A stretch of DNA of 64,000 bases from Ignavibacteriaceae bacterium (GCA_023229425.1 JALNZG010000011.1:58737-122736); one strand, 5' to 3'; numbered from the stretch's first letter, positions 44,879 through 54,337 are shown. Notes: generated by a model from the letters alone, not told the origin. Numbers and translations are program-made.

Positions 44879-45271
44879 ATGAAAACCTTAGCAAAAATTT
44901 CGTCGGTTTTCGCACTTGTTCTTTTCATCACTATTTTTTTCACTTCAGAAGCTAGCGCTCAGCAATACGGCGGCGGTAAAAAAGCCAATAAAGGATTTGT
45001 TGATGTGAATGGCGACGGCATCAATGATAATGCGTTAGACGCTGATGGTGACGGTATCCCTAACGGACAAGATGCTGATTTCGTCCGACCACAAGACGGT
45101 ACAGGAAGTAAAAATATGTTCGGAAAAGGTTCCGGCAAAAAAGGTCTCGGAACTGGTAATGGAACCGGAGTTTGCGACGGCACCGGACTTGGTTCAGGGA
45201 CCGGCAACGGAACCGGAGTGTGTGACGGTACCGGAAGCGGCTCAAGCGGAAAAGGCAGAGGAAGAAAATAA
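44879..45271 (+). CDS. Small secreted protein with calcium-site-like loops and repeated GTG-x-CDGTG motif
   Basis: The protein has 130 residues from the ATG at 44879, which has a good AAGGAG site. A signal peptide (to 'EASAQ') is followed by 'DVNGDGINDNALDADGDGIPN', two TSP3/EF-hand-like Asp loops. The C-terminal half is a low-complexity run with two 'GTGNGTGVCDGTG' units and a basic GKGRGRK end. Each unit has one Cys. It is driven by a consensus sigma-54 promoter and followed by a terminator, so it is probably a direct target of the adjacent NtrC-type regulator. The function is unknown. Confidence 0.75.
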   Translation: MKTLAKISSVFALVLFITIFFTSEASAQQYGGGKKANKGFVDVNGDGINDNALDADGDGIPNGQDADFVRPQDGTGSKNMFGKGSGKKGLGTGNGTGVCDGTGLGSGTGNGTGVCDGTGSGSSGKGRGRK

Positions 45272-45282
45272 ATTCTTCGAAT

Positions 45283-45312
45283 TGGGTGGCTGAAAAGCCG
45301 CCCATTTTTTTT
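45283..45312 (+). terminator. Terminator after the Gly-rich small protein gene
   Basis: The stem TGGGTGGCT/AGCCGCCCA (one wobble pair) with a GAAA loop is followed by eight T residues. Confidence 0.9.
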
Positions 45313-45357
45313 GAAGTTTTAAAATTGAAACACATAATTGGAATTTGAGATAATACA

Positions 45358-45588
45358 ATGAAAACTTTAATGGAGCAGAAATATTTTAAGATTCAGGCAA
45401 TGATAACCGCTCTCTTTTCAAAGTCAAAAGCTAAATCACCTCTTGCAAGATGTAAAACGGATAGAGAAAATTCATTAAGCGATTTTAATTTTAATAATCA
45501 TAAAAATGTAATCTGTGTTGGGCATGAAGATTTTCCTGATGATACGGATGGCGATTATTTTTCTCCATCAAAATGGTACGATAATTAA
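45358..45588 (+). CDS. Small hypothetical protein
   Basis: This 76-residue frame has no signal peptide and no recognised family. It is rich in Lys and Ser in the first half and ends in an acidic 'DFPDDTDGDYFSPSKWYDN' segment. It lies 59 bases before a TonB receptor gene on the same strand, and both could share a transcript. The ribosome site is weak, so it may not be a true gene. Confidence 0.4.
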   Translation: MKTLMEQKYFKIQAMITALFSKSKAKSPLARCKTDRENSLSDFNFNNHKNVICVGHEDFPDDTDGDYFSPSKWYDN

Positions 45589-45647
45589 AAATTTCTTTTG
45601 AATCTATTCACAATCAATCTCATCCAAACAAATAAAAAGGAACAGCA

Positions 45648-47936
45648 ATGGAACATCCCCGTAATAGAATTTTTATGAAAGCGGCGCTATTTGTTTTATC
45701 AATTACAGCTCTGCTAAATGCAAGCTTGATAGCGCAAAACAAGACGGGGACTATCTCCGGGGAAGTCCGTGATGCAGTAACTAAACAACCGCTTCTTTAT
45801 GCAAACATTTCAATTGTTGGAACACAATTAGGAACAGTAACGGACGAAAAGGGCTATTTTGTCATCAAAAATATTGTTCCTGAAATTTATCAATTAAAAA
45901 TTTCTTATATCGGATACATTTCAACAATTAAAGAAGATATTACGGTTATTCATTCACGCAATACCTCAGTATCTATAGAGCTTAGACCCTCACAAATTGA
46001 AATGAATGAAGTTAGCGTTACAGGAGGATATTTTCAAAAACCGATTGATCAATCAATAAGTATTCGTTCGCTTACACAACAGGAAATTCGTCGTTCACCA
46101 GGTTCTGCTGAGGACATTTTTCGTGTCATGCAATCATTACCCGGTGTAGCAAGTGCGGGAGGTAAAAGCGCACAACTTATCGTCAGGGGCGGAAGTCCCG
46201 ACGAAAATCTAACGCTGCTTGATAACATAGAAATTTATAACCCTATTCACTTTGCCCGTACCGGCGAATCAATGGGAATAGTCAGCATCATAAATCCTTC
46301 CTTATTAAAAGGAGTAGATTTTATGACCGGCGGTTTTCCTGCGAAGTATGGCGATAAGATGTCTTCGGTGTTTGAAATGTCTCTCGTTGACGGAAATAAA
46401 GAAATGTATAATACTGATATCAATGTAAATCTGGGAGGATTTGGCGCAATGGTTGATGGACCCGTGCCCGGAAACGGTACTATGATTTTCTCTGCGCGCC
46501 GTGGTTTTTTTGATATATTGACAAACCTATTGAACAAGCCTGCAGCTCCTCAATACTATGATGCAGTTGCAAAACTTACTTATGATCTTGATGAAAAAAA
46601 CAGAATTAGTATTGTGGGATTTTATTATCTCGATCAAATCTTACGCGAAGGAACTTCCACTACAAAAAAAACGGCTTCCGAACCGACAAATTTTAAATAT
46701 GATTATCTAACACGCGATGATTATGGAACTGCGTTCGGAACAAATTGGCGGTATCTTTTTTCTCCAAAAGCATTTTCTCTTACTACCTTATCTTTCTCCG
46801 GCAACGGATGGAATACACTTCAAGGAACTGAAACAGACCGGTCTTTAAGCGGTGAGGAAATTCGCGAAAATAGTTTTGATATTAAAAATGAAGTAACGTT
46901 TACTGTTTTAGCTAATTTAGAACTTAAAGCAGGCGGATATCTTCGGTTTATTGATTCGAAACATACAGCTTGGAAACCGGCCGATACTACGCGAAACGGA
47001 CAAATTATTCCCGCCTCTTCTATTTCTTTTTTGCCTGAAATGAGTAACAAAGTCTCTATCTTTTTACAAAATACGTGGAGACCCTTTGCCAGATTCTCAC
47101 TTACTTCCGGAGTTCGCTATGATTATTTTTCTTTTACCAAAGAAGGAAATGTTAGCCCGCGGATTTCATTTTCATATTACCTGACGGACAAAACATCTTT
47201 CAACACTTCTTTCGGAAAATTTTATCAAACGCCTGCTTCTTATCAAATTGCTCTTGACCCGCTTAACGTTTCATTGAAAAGCAGTCTTGCAACGCACTAC
47301 ATTGTGGGTGTTGATCACCTTTTTGCAGAAGACACAAAATTTACCGTAGAGTTATATTATAAAGATTTAACGAACGTTTTTGTGGCTAACGATACTACCG
47401 ATGTTTTAACGAATGCAGGTGATGGATTTGCACAGGGAATAGAATTTTCACTCCAGAAAAAATTTACAGATGGAATTGTGGGAAGCGCTTCATACTCGTA
47501 TGCTACTTCAAAAAGAAAAGACGCTTCAGCCCTTCCCGAATACTATTTTGAATATGACCGCACTCATATTTTAAATTTCCTTGGGGGAGTTGAACTTTCT
47601 AAAACGTGGCAAGTTGGATTTAAGTTTCAGTACGCTTCCGGTAATCCTTATACTCCCGCCACCGGAGTGGCAACAAAAAATGGAATTAATTATGTTGTTG
47701 ATGGAGATTATAATTCTGCACGGCTGCCTGATTATCATAAGCTTGATATTCGTATTGATAAAAAATTCATTTTTGAAAATTGGACATTAACTGCATACCT
47801 TGATTTATGGAATGTTTACAACCAACAAAACATTCTCTCTTATTCTTCAAAAGTTGACGCAACAGGAATTATAACTACAACGCCGCGGCTTGATTTTGGT
47901 ATTTTGCCAATTTTAGGTTTGTCAGCGCAATTTTAA
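45648..47936 (+). CDS. TonB-dependent receptor with carboxypeptidase-regulatory-like domain
   Basis: This 762-residue protein has a signal peptide (to 'ASLIAQ'), a carboxypeptidase-regulatory-like beta domain (about 32-115, 'GTISGEVRDAVTKQPLLYANI'), a plug domain (about 140-240, 'VMQSLPGVASAGG') and a barrel ending in Phe. AAGGA lies before the ATG. The substrate is unknown; its position next to the NtrC-type system and cytochromes suggests metal or redox-cofactor uptake, but there is no direct evidence. It is not part of a SusCD pair. Confidence 0.9.
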   Translation: MEHPRNRIFMKAALFVLSITALLNASLIAQNKTGTISGEVRDAVTKQPLLYANISIVGTQLGTVTDEKGYFVIKNIVPEIYQLKISYIGYISTIKEDITVIHSRNTSVSIELRPSQIEMNEVSVTGGYFQKPIDQSISIRSLTQQEIRRSPGSAEDIFRVMQSLPGVASAGGKSAQLIVRGGSPDENLTLLDNIEIYNPIHFARTGESMGIVSIINPSLLKGVDFMTGGFPAKYGDKMSSVFEMSLVDGNKEMYNTDINVNLGGFGAMVDGPVPGNGTMIFSARRGFFDILTNLLNKPAAPQYYDAVAKLTYDLDEKNRISIVGFYYLDQILREGTSTTKKTASEPTNFKYDYLTRDDYGTAFGTNWRYLFSPKAFSLTTLSFSGNGWNTLQGTETDRSLSGEEIRENSFDIKNEVTFTVLANLELKAGGYLRFIDSKHTAWKPADTTRNGQIIPASSISFLPEMSNKVSIFLQNTWRPFARFSLTSGVRYDYFSFTKEGNVSPRISFSYYLTDKTSFNTSFGKFYQTPASYQIALDPLNVSLKSSLATHYIVGVDHLFAEDTKFTVELYYKDLTNVFVANDTTDVLTNAGDGFAQGIEFSLQKKFTDGIVGSASYSYATSKRKDASALPEYYFEYDRTHILNFLGGVELSKTWQVGFKFQYASGNPYTPATGVATKNGINYVVDGDYNSARLPDYHKLDIRIDKKFIFENWTLTAYLDLWNVYNQQNILSYSSKVDATGIITTTPRLDFGILPILGLSAQF

Positions 47937-48279
47937 TCAACAGTTGCAGAAGAAGTTATTTATTTTGAACTGGGAAATGAAATCTGGCAGTTAATTTCAG
48001 AAACAAGAAAAAATCTTTCTAAATAATAGAGCCGCGTTTGTGCGGCTCTTTTTATTTAATCACTTCTGGTTTGTGAGCCTTGTGAAAATCTTCGTGCCTT
48101 TTCATAGTTAAGTTTTTTACCACAGAGTTCACAATGGAAATCACAAAGAACACCATTCTTGACTTAATCTATTTTTCCTTATTTTCTCATAGACAATTTT
48201 ACTCAATTGATAAATTATAGTCAGGTAAGATTTTGTTTTTAATTCCTAATTCTGAATTCCTAATTCGTAATTATTTTCT
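47937..48279. repeat. Spacer with terminator, dispersed repeat and AATTCCTAATT phrases
   Basis: A copy of the repeated terminator (48028-48054) is followed at 48079-48153 by a 'TTCGTGCC ... CCACAGAGTTCACAA' dispersed spacer element, and at about 48240-48270 by AATTCCTAATTCTGAATTCC phrases also present at 16603-16632. No gene was found. Confidence 0.55.
48028..48054 (+). terminator. Terminator after TonB receptor (copy 3 of a repeated terminator)
   Basis: The stem AGAGCCGC/GCGGCTCT with loop GTTTGT and a T tract is preceded by AAAATCTTTCTAAATAATA, as in the cytochrome terminators. Confidence 0.9.
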
Positions 48280-51162
48280 ATGGCTTTAAGCTGGAACGAA
48301 ATAAAAGACCGCGCACTAAAGTTCTCAAGAGAATGGGCGGATACTACTAACGAAGATGCAAATGCAAAACCTTTTCTCGAAGCTTTTTTTAATGTCTTCG
48401 GAATCAGTAGAAAAAAGGTTGCAACATTTGAGTACCGCGTTAAGAAACTTGACGAGCATGACGGCTACATTGACCTTCTCTGGAAAGGTACAATGTTAGT
48501 TGAAATGAAAAGCCGGGGGAAAGATTTATCTAAAGCATACAAACAAGCAATGGATTATCTCCAAAAACTGCCGCAACACGAACTGCCCAGATACATTCTT
48601 GTTTCCGACTTTGAATTATTCCGTCTTTATGATCTTGAAGAGAATACTCTTTCGGAATTCAAGTTTTCTGAATTTGTAAATAATGTACAACATTTCGGTT
48701 TCATCGCCGGATATCAGAAACATACTTTTAAAGAAGAAGACCCGGTAAATATTAAAGCCGCTGAATTGATGGGGAGGCTGCACGATAAACTGAAATCAGT
48801 TGGTTATGATGGACACCAGTTGGAACTCTATTTAGTCCGTTTGCTCTTTTGTCTCTTTGCCGATGATACTACTATTTTTGAAAAAGATATTTTCTTAGAT
48901 TTTATTTCCCAACGGACAAATGAAGACGGAAGCGACCTTGCCCCGCACCTAAGTGAATTATTCTATGTGCTTAATACATCGCACGAAAAAAGGCTTAAAA
49001 ATCTTGATGAACAACTAAACACATTTCCGTACGTAAACGGAAAATTGTTCGAGGAAAACTTGCCGCCGGCTTCATTTGGCAGTGAGATGCGCCGCATCCT
49101 TTTAGAATGTTGTAATTTGGATTGGAGTAAAATCTCTCCGGCAATTTTCGGTTCTATGTTTCAGAGCGTTAAGAATCCTATTGAACGCAGGAATCTCGGT
49201 GCACATTACACAAGCGAAAAAAATATCTTAAAGCTTATCAAACCGTTATTCTTAGATGAATTATGGTCTGAGTTTGAAACGGTTAAAGGGAATAAGAACA
49301 GGTTGATCGAACTCCATAAAAAGATCAGCAAACTGAAATTTCTTGATCCGGCTTGCGGCTGTGGAAATTTTCTTGTAGTTACTTACCGTGAATTACGTTT
49401 CCTCGAAATAGAAATCCTTCGGATGCTTTACAAATACGGTGAACGATTTCTTGATGTGAAGGACATCATCTGGCTTGATGTTGATATGATGTACGGAATT
49501 GAGTGTGAAGAATTCCCCGCGCGTATTGCCGAAGTTGCCATGTGGCTTATTGACCATCAGATGAACATGATAATCAGTAATGAGTTTGGGCAATACTTTG
49601 TTCGACTGCCTCTTAAAAAAGCGGCTACTATTGTTAATGGAAATGCTTTAACAACAGATTGGCAGAGTTTGTTAAATCCGGTTAATTCAATAGATGTTTA
49701 TGCAAAACACACGAACATTTTTTTAGTTGAAGAACCGACTGTAAAGTACAAAACTGTAAATATTCAGACGGAAACTTTTGAGATACATAAAGGGGAATAT
49801 CCACAAGTTAAAGAAGTAATTAAGTTTGATTTCATTTTTGGTAATCCACCGTTTATTGGCAAACAAATGCAAAACGCAGTGCAAAAAGAAGATTTATATA
49901 AAATATTTTCATCCGTTAAAGGTGCAGGGGTTTTGGATTATGTGACCGCCTGGTATGTTAAAGCAGCTCAATACATACAAGGCACAAAAATAAAAGCAGC
50001 TTTTGTTTCAACAAATTCTATTGCACAGGGAGAACAGACCGGGATATTATGGAATTTACTTTTTAATGTCTATAACATAAAAATTCATTTTGCTCATAGA
50101 ACTTTTAAATGGAGCAACGAAGCGCGCGGAAATGCCGCTGTGCATGTTGTAATTATTGGTTTCGCAAATTACGATTCCAACAATAAGAAAATTTTTGAAT
50201 ATGATGACATAAAGGGGGAGCCACATTTATTAAAAGTAAAAAACATCAATCCTTATTTAGTAGAGGGAAAAGACCTCGTTATTTTAAAGAGAAGAACACC
50301 AATATCAAACGTTCCTGAAATCTCATTTGGAAGTATGCCAAACGATGGCGGTAATTTTCTTTTTACTGATGAAGAAAAAAAGGTTTTATTAAAGATTGAA
50401 CCGAATGCGAAAAAATTCATTAAACCGTTAGTAAGTGCACAAGAATTTTTAAACGGTGAAAATCGTTGGTGCTTATGGCTCAAGGATGCGGAACCAAGCG
50501 AACTAAGGGAATTTAAAGAAGTAACAAAACGAATTGCTGCTGTTAAAAAGTTAAGAGAGGAAAGCTCAAGAGAAGCGACTAAAAAACTTGCTTCATTTCC
50601 GTCTTTGTTTGGTGAAATACGTCAACCTGATTCAAAATATATTTTTATTCCCTTAACATCATCTGAAAACAGAAAGTATATCCCATTCGGTTTTTTTAAG
50701 AAGGACGTCATTGCAAATAATACAGGGAGCGTAGTACCAAAAGCAACATTATTTCATTTCGGCGTATTACAATCCCAAATGCACATTGCATGGGTTGGTC
50801 ATGTTTGCGGTAGAATGAAAAGTGATTTTCGATATTCAAATGAAATAGTTTACAACAACTTTCCTTGGCCCGAAAATCCGAGTGACAAGCAAACCAAAGC
50901 AATTGAAACAGCGGCACAAAAAGTATTGGATGTGCGGGTAAAATTTCCAGAGAGTTCGTTAGCAGATTTGTACGATCCTCTTTCTATGCCGCCAATATTG
51001 GTTAAAGCTCACAACGAACTTGACAAAGCCGTTGACCTGGCTTATCGCTCGCAATCCTTTACAACCGAAGCCAAACGTATGGAATTCCTTTTTGAACTTT
51101 ACGAAAAATATACCCAGCCTTTAGGTTTTAGCGGGAAGAAAAAAGTAAAAAAAACAACCTAA
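48280..51162 (+). CDS. Single-chain restriction-modification enzyme (MmeI-like, Type IIL)
   Basis: This 960-residue protein has an N-terminal nuclease domain with D65-X9-E75-x-K77, the D-X9-EXK spacing of MmeI. A helical linker leads to an adenine methyltransferase domain with motif I 'LDPACGCGNF' (about 354) and motif IV NPPF (522-525). The C-terminal part after about residue 640 would be the target recognition domain, with 'NNFPWPE' near the end, a common feature of this family. One chain thus both methylates and cuts DNA. It stands alone between cytochrome genes, with no separate nuclease or specificity gene. Both active sites look intact. Confidence 0.85.
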   Translation: MALSWNEIKDRALKFSREWADTTNEDANAKPFLEAFFNVFGISRKKVATFEYRVKKLDEHDGYIDLLWKGTMLVEMKSRGKDLSKAYKQAMDYLQKLPQHELPRYILVSDFELFRLYDLEENTLSEFKFSEFVNNVQHFGFIAGYQKHTFKEEDPVNIKAAELMGRLHDKLKSVGYDGHQLELYLVRLLFCLFADDTTIFEKDIFLDFISQRTNEDGSDLAPHLSELFYVLNTSHEKRLKNLDEQLNTFPYVNGKLFEENLPPASFGSEMRRILLECCNLDWSKISPAIFGSMFQSVKNPIERRNLGAHYTSEKNILKLIKPLFLDELWSEFETVKGNKNRLIELHKKISKLKFLDPACGCGNFLVVTYRELRFLEIEILRMLYKYGERFLDVKDIIWLDVDMMYGIECEEFPARIAEVAMWLIDHQMNMIISNEFGQYFVRLPLKKAATIVNGNALTTDWQSLLNPVNSIDVYAKHTNIFLVEEPTVKYKTVNIQTETFEIHKGEYPQVKEVIKFDFIFGNPPFIGKQMQNAVQKEDLYKIFSSVKGAGVLDYVTAWYVKAAQYIQGTKIKAAFVSTNSIAQGEQTGILWNLLFNVYNIKIHFAHRTFKWSNEARGNAAVHVVIIGFANYDSNNKKIFEYDDIKGEPHLLKVKNINPYLVEGKDLVILKRRTPISNVPEISFGSMPNDGGNFLFTDEEKKVLLKIEPNAKKFIKPLVSAQEFLNGENRWCLWLKDAEPSELREFKEVTKRIAAVKKLREESSREATKKLASFPSLFGEIRQPDSKYIFIPLTSSENRKYIPFGFFKKDVIANNTGSVVPKATLFHFGVLQSQMHIAWVGHVCGRMKSDFRYSNEIVYNNFPWPENPSDKQTKAIETAAQKVLDVRVKFPESSLADLYDPLSMPPILVKAHNELDKAVDLAYRSQSFTTEAKRMEFLFELYEKYTQPLGFSGKKKVKKTT

Positions 51163-51577
51163 AACCACGAAAGTTTGGATCAGAATCAAACAAGCACATA
51201 ACCAGACTCTATCAAACCTCTGCTAAGACTTTAACGAACCATCCAAAGCTGTTTATTTTTTTACCATCAACCTTCAACTATCATCCACCAAAAATCAACC
51301 ATCTTAGTTCGTTGCCAAATAACCTTAATTGCAAATTGCAGATGATTGACATTTTATAATTACTGCTTAATAATAACTGAAAACAAACAACGATATTTGC
51401 TTAAATCAAGTGTTCTTTTAAAAGAGAACTTTATTATTGAAGTTGAAAAATAACGTATAGACATTCGTAATATTATAATAATAATCAACAATAATGAAGT
51501 TTTGTTTGTGGAACATTATTTGCTAAAACGAGAGTGTAATTAACTAATTAAGTACAAATTAATCATAGAGGACATTT
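51163..51577 (+). promoter_or_regulatory. Control region of 9-heme cytochrome copy 2: enhancer-like dyad and sigma-54 promoter
   Basis: TTCTTTTAAAAGAGAA (51413-51428) lies 82 bases before TGGAACA-TTAT-TTGCTA (51509-51525), which has GG-N10-GC at 51510-51523. The whole stretch 51285-51525 is homologous to 54405-54645. Nothing coding was seen. Confidence 0.75.
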
Positions 51578-54001
51578 ATGAAACGATATATACGTTTCTT
51601 CTTATTCGCTCTCTTTGCTGCAAGTTTAGCTTTTCCGCAAGTGGTAAAAGTTAAAAGAGTAGCGGTTTCCCCCGCGGATCAAAAACTGAAACCATGGGCG
51701 GGATATGTTTCAACAGGTCTAAAAGTTGTCGGCAAAAATTCGACAGTCTATTTCGCTGCTGATACAACCGGTTCTGGAGCCACCGTCGTTACTTCGTTTG
51801 CATGGTCAATCCTAGCTCAACCGGCAGGTTCTGTTGCCGCTTTTGATACAACAAACAGAATGGATGCTCATTTTAAACCTGATGTAGTTGGGCAGTACGT
51901 TGTTCAAATATCTGTAAACGGCGGCGCAAAAACTGCTGTTGATACAATTTTAGCAAGTACCTATAAGGGCAGTCTCGCAACCGGTTTAACATGCGGAACT
52001 TGTCACCCAACAACCAGCGCTGATTATTCACTTACTAAACATTCTTCAATTTACAAACGCGGCTTAACCGGTATGTTGGAAAATGATGCTGCAAATGGAT
52101 ATAAAGGCGCTTATGGTACATCTTGCGCAAAATGCCATACTACAGGCTGGGACAACACAGCAGATAACGGTAATTTTGGTTTTACAGCTAAAGCGACTGG
52201 CTGGGATACTACCTGGTATAAACCTGATGTATTAGTAGGAAATGAAATTTTTATTCCCTACGAAGATCAAACAAGGTGGAATCTTTTAGGTACGGCTCCA
52301 TATGCTACGGTTAAGCCAACGGCAACTATCGGATGCGAAAGCTGCCATGGCGCAGGTGTTGAACATGCTATAGCCGGAAACAAAGCTAAGATTGCAAAAA
52401 GCTTTAACGCTGGCATTTGTTTGCAATGCCATGATTCTCCGACAAAACACAGCATTGGCTTGGCTTGGAAAGAATCATTACATGCAACTATGCCTTTGAG
52501 TGGCAGCCAGGTTGGAAGATCTGCTTGTTACCCATGTCATAGTGGCTCAGCTTTAATTAAATATGTTAATAACCCAACAAATCCGGGTTATGATCAAACG
52601 GTTGATAATATTGCATCAATTTCTTGTATTACTTGCCACGATCCTCATTCAGCAAATCATGAATATCAATTGAGAATTGTTGAAGCTGATTCATTGAAAA
52701 ATGGCTATAAACCTCCTTTAGGTACAGGCGGAAAAGGTGCTCTTTGTATGACTTGCCATAAAGTTCGTGTTAATTCAAAAACTACTGTTAATGGATATAT
52801 GGCTGTTTATGGTGTTGCAGGAAAATCTTATCCTTCAAGAATATATCCTCATTATAGTCCTCAAGCCGATATGTTCTTGGGACAGAACTCATACGATTTC
52901 GATGTTGCTACTCTAAAGGGCGTAATGACGCATGAAGGAGTTGAGGATGCCTGCGTTACCTGCCATATGTCAACAAGAATTAACGGCTCAGGAATCGCTC
53001 CTAACCATGCAATGTCTATGGTTGATAAAAACGGTCAAGATGTTGTTACTGCATGCAAGAGCTGTCACGGCAATATCACTTCATTTGATGATATTAAAGC
53101 CGGTTCAGATTATGATGGCGACGGAACAGTTGAATCTACAATTCATGAAATTGATGGCTTGTTGGTAATTTTAGCTGATCTTTTACCTAAAGACAATACT
53201 GGTGCGGTAGTCGAATTAGCAAATACGGCTACAAGAGTTGCTGACTCAACAGCTATTGCTACATCTCAATATGGAGAAAGAGTATTCCCGGGCATCTGGA
53301 ATTACTACTACGTTGCTCACGATTGGAGCCATGGGGTTCACAATGCAAGATATGCTGTTCAATTATTGAATTATACAATTCAGTATGTTAAGACCGGAGT
53401 TGTTCCTGTAGAGTTAACTTCATTTACCGGTTCTTTAAATAACGGAATTGTTAGTTTGCAATGGCAGACCGCTTCTGAAAAGAACAACAGAGGATTTGAT
53501 GTTCAACGTAAAATCGGGACCAAATGGGAGACCATTGGTTTTGTAAACGGCAGAGGAACTTCAACCAATGTTAACAGATACAGCTATTCAGATAACTTAT
53601 CAAAATTAACTGTAGCAGGGAATATTTCTTACAGATTACGTCAGGTTGATTTTGACGGAACAACCACTTTCACACAAGAAGTAAATGTAAGTTATACTTC
53701 AGCTCCTAAATCATTCAGTTTATCACAGAACTATCCGAATCCGTTCAACCCATCAACGACCATTCGTTATGCGTTGCCGTTCGATAGTAATGTGAAGATC
53801 TCAATTTACAAAGTAACCGGTGAATTAGTAAAAGTTCTGGTAAGCGGAACAAAGACAGCCGGGAACTATGAAGTTACAATGAATACAGCACATGAAAATG
53901 TAGAATTCTCATCAGGCATTTATTTCTACTCAATAGAAGCCAATGCGGTTGACGGATCGAACAGTTTCAAACAGACGAAGAAGATGATCCTTCTCAAGTA
54001 A
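51578..54001 (+). CDS. Multiheme c-type cytochrome (9 CXXCH) with Ig-like N-terminus and T9SS sorting domain, copy 2
   Basis: This 807-residue protein has a signal peptide (to 'LAFPQ'), an Ig/PKD-like domain and nine CXXCH motifs (CGTCH, CAKCH, CESCH, CLQCH, CYPCH, CITCH, CMTCH, CVTCH, CKSCH). A Ca-site-like 'SDYDGDGTVE' follows, then the 'VPVELTSFTGS' module and T9SS tail. It parallels copy 1 (36992) along its full length; the first motif is canonical here but CX3CH there. The 3' third and the terminator are almost the same DNA sequence in both genes. It is probably a surface-exposed electron carrier. Confidence 0.9.
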   Translation: MKRYIRFFLFALFAASLAFPQVVKVKRVAVSPADQKLKPWAGYVSTGLKVVGKNSTVYFAADTTGSGATVVTSFAWSILAQPAGSVAAFDTTNRMDAHFKPDVVGQYVVQISVNGGAKTAVDTILASTYKGSLATGLTCGTCHPTTSADYSLTKHSSIYKRGLTGMLENDAANGYKGAYGTSCAKCHTTGWDNTADNGNFGFTAKATGWDTTWYKPDVLVGNEIFIPYEDQTRWNLLGTAPYATVKPTATIGCESCHGAGVEHAIAGNKAKIAKSFNAGICLQCHDSPTKHSIGLAWKESLHATMPLSGSQVGRSACYPCHSGSALIKYVNNPTNPGYDQTVDNIASISCITCHDPHSANHEYQLRIVEADSLKNGYKPPLGTGGKGALCMTCHKVRVNSKTTVNGYMAVYGVAGKSYPSRIYPHYSPQADMFLGQNSYDFDVATLKGVMTHEGVEDACVTCHMSTRINGSGIAPNHAMSMVDKNGQDVVTACKSCHGNITSFDDIKAGSDYDGDGTVESTIHEIDGLLVILADLLPKDNTGAVVELANTATRVADSTAIATSQYGERVFPGIWNYYYVAHDWSHGVHNARYAVQLLNYTIQYVKTGVVPVELTSFTGSLNNGIVSLQWQTASEKNNRGFDVQRKIGTKWETIGFVNGRGTSTNVNRYSYSDNLSKLTVAGNISYRLRQVDFDGTTTFTQEVNVSYTSAPKSFSLSQNYPNPFNPSTTIRYALPFDSNVKISIYKVTGELVKVLVSGTKTAGNYEVTMNTAHENVEFSSGIYFYSIEANAVDGSNSFKQTKKMILLK

Positions 54002-54030
54002 TTTCATCAGAAAGAAAATCTTTCTAAAAA

Positions 54031-54058
54031 AAGAGCCGCCTTTGTGCGGCTCTTTTTA
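54031..54058 (+). terminator. Terminator after 9-heme cytochrome copy 2 (copy 4 of a repeated terminator)
   Basis: The stem AAGAGCCGC/GCGGCTCTT with loop CTTTGT and T tract has the same flanks as at 39484. Confidence 0.92.
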
Positions 54059-54290
54059 TTTTAAACGGATGAACTCATCTATAGCGCGGCAAGCCATAAT
54101 GGAAAAGGTTTGATGGATAATGTTTGATGGAAAATCGTTTCAAATATTTTGACAAAAAAATATTACCAAAATTCTAGTGTAGCAAATAGTGACGGATTAA
54201 GGCTGAGAGAAACATTTATTCCTTCCGGGAATGTTAGTTATTTGCATGATTTTTGGTTACCGGAAAAAATCTCACGGATATGCTCGACGT

Positions 54291-54337
54291 AACCTCGAAG
54301 GTTGCGGCTCAATTTCTTCCTTAACCTTCGAGGTTGC
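54291..54337. repeat. Pair of near-palindromes AACCTCGAAGGTT / AACCTTCGAGGTT
   Basis: The two 13-base near-palindromes lie at 54291-54303 and 54323-54335, each followed by GC. They are of the same style as the AACCTTGAAGGTT pair at 34957-35033, a likely small dispersed repeat. Confidence 0.5.

Noticed and set aside
44879..45271. Gly-rich repeat DNA considered as a CRISPR-like or VNTR array
   Set aside because: The repeats are codon-based units inside a signal-peptide-bearing reading frame with its own promoter and terminator.
48280..51162. BREX/Pgl-type defence methylase
   Set aside because: No pglZ, brxC or other BREX genes nearby; the N-terminal D-X9-EXK nuclease site fits a stand-alone MmeI-like enzyme better.
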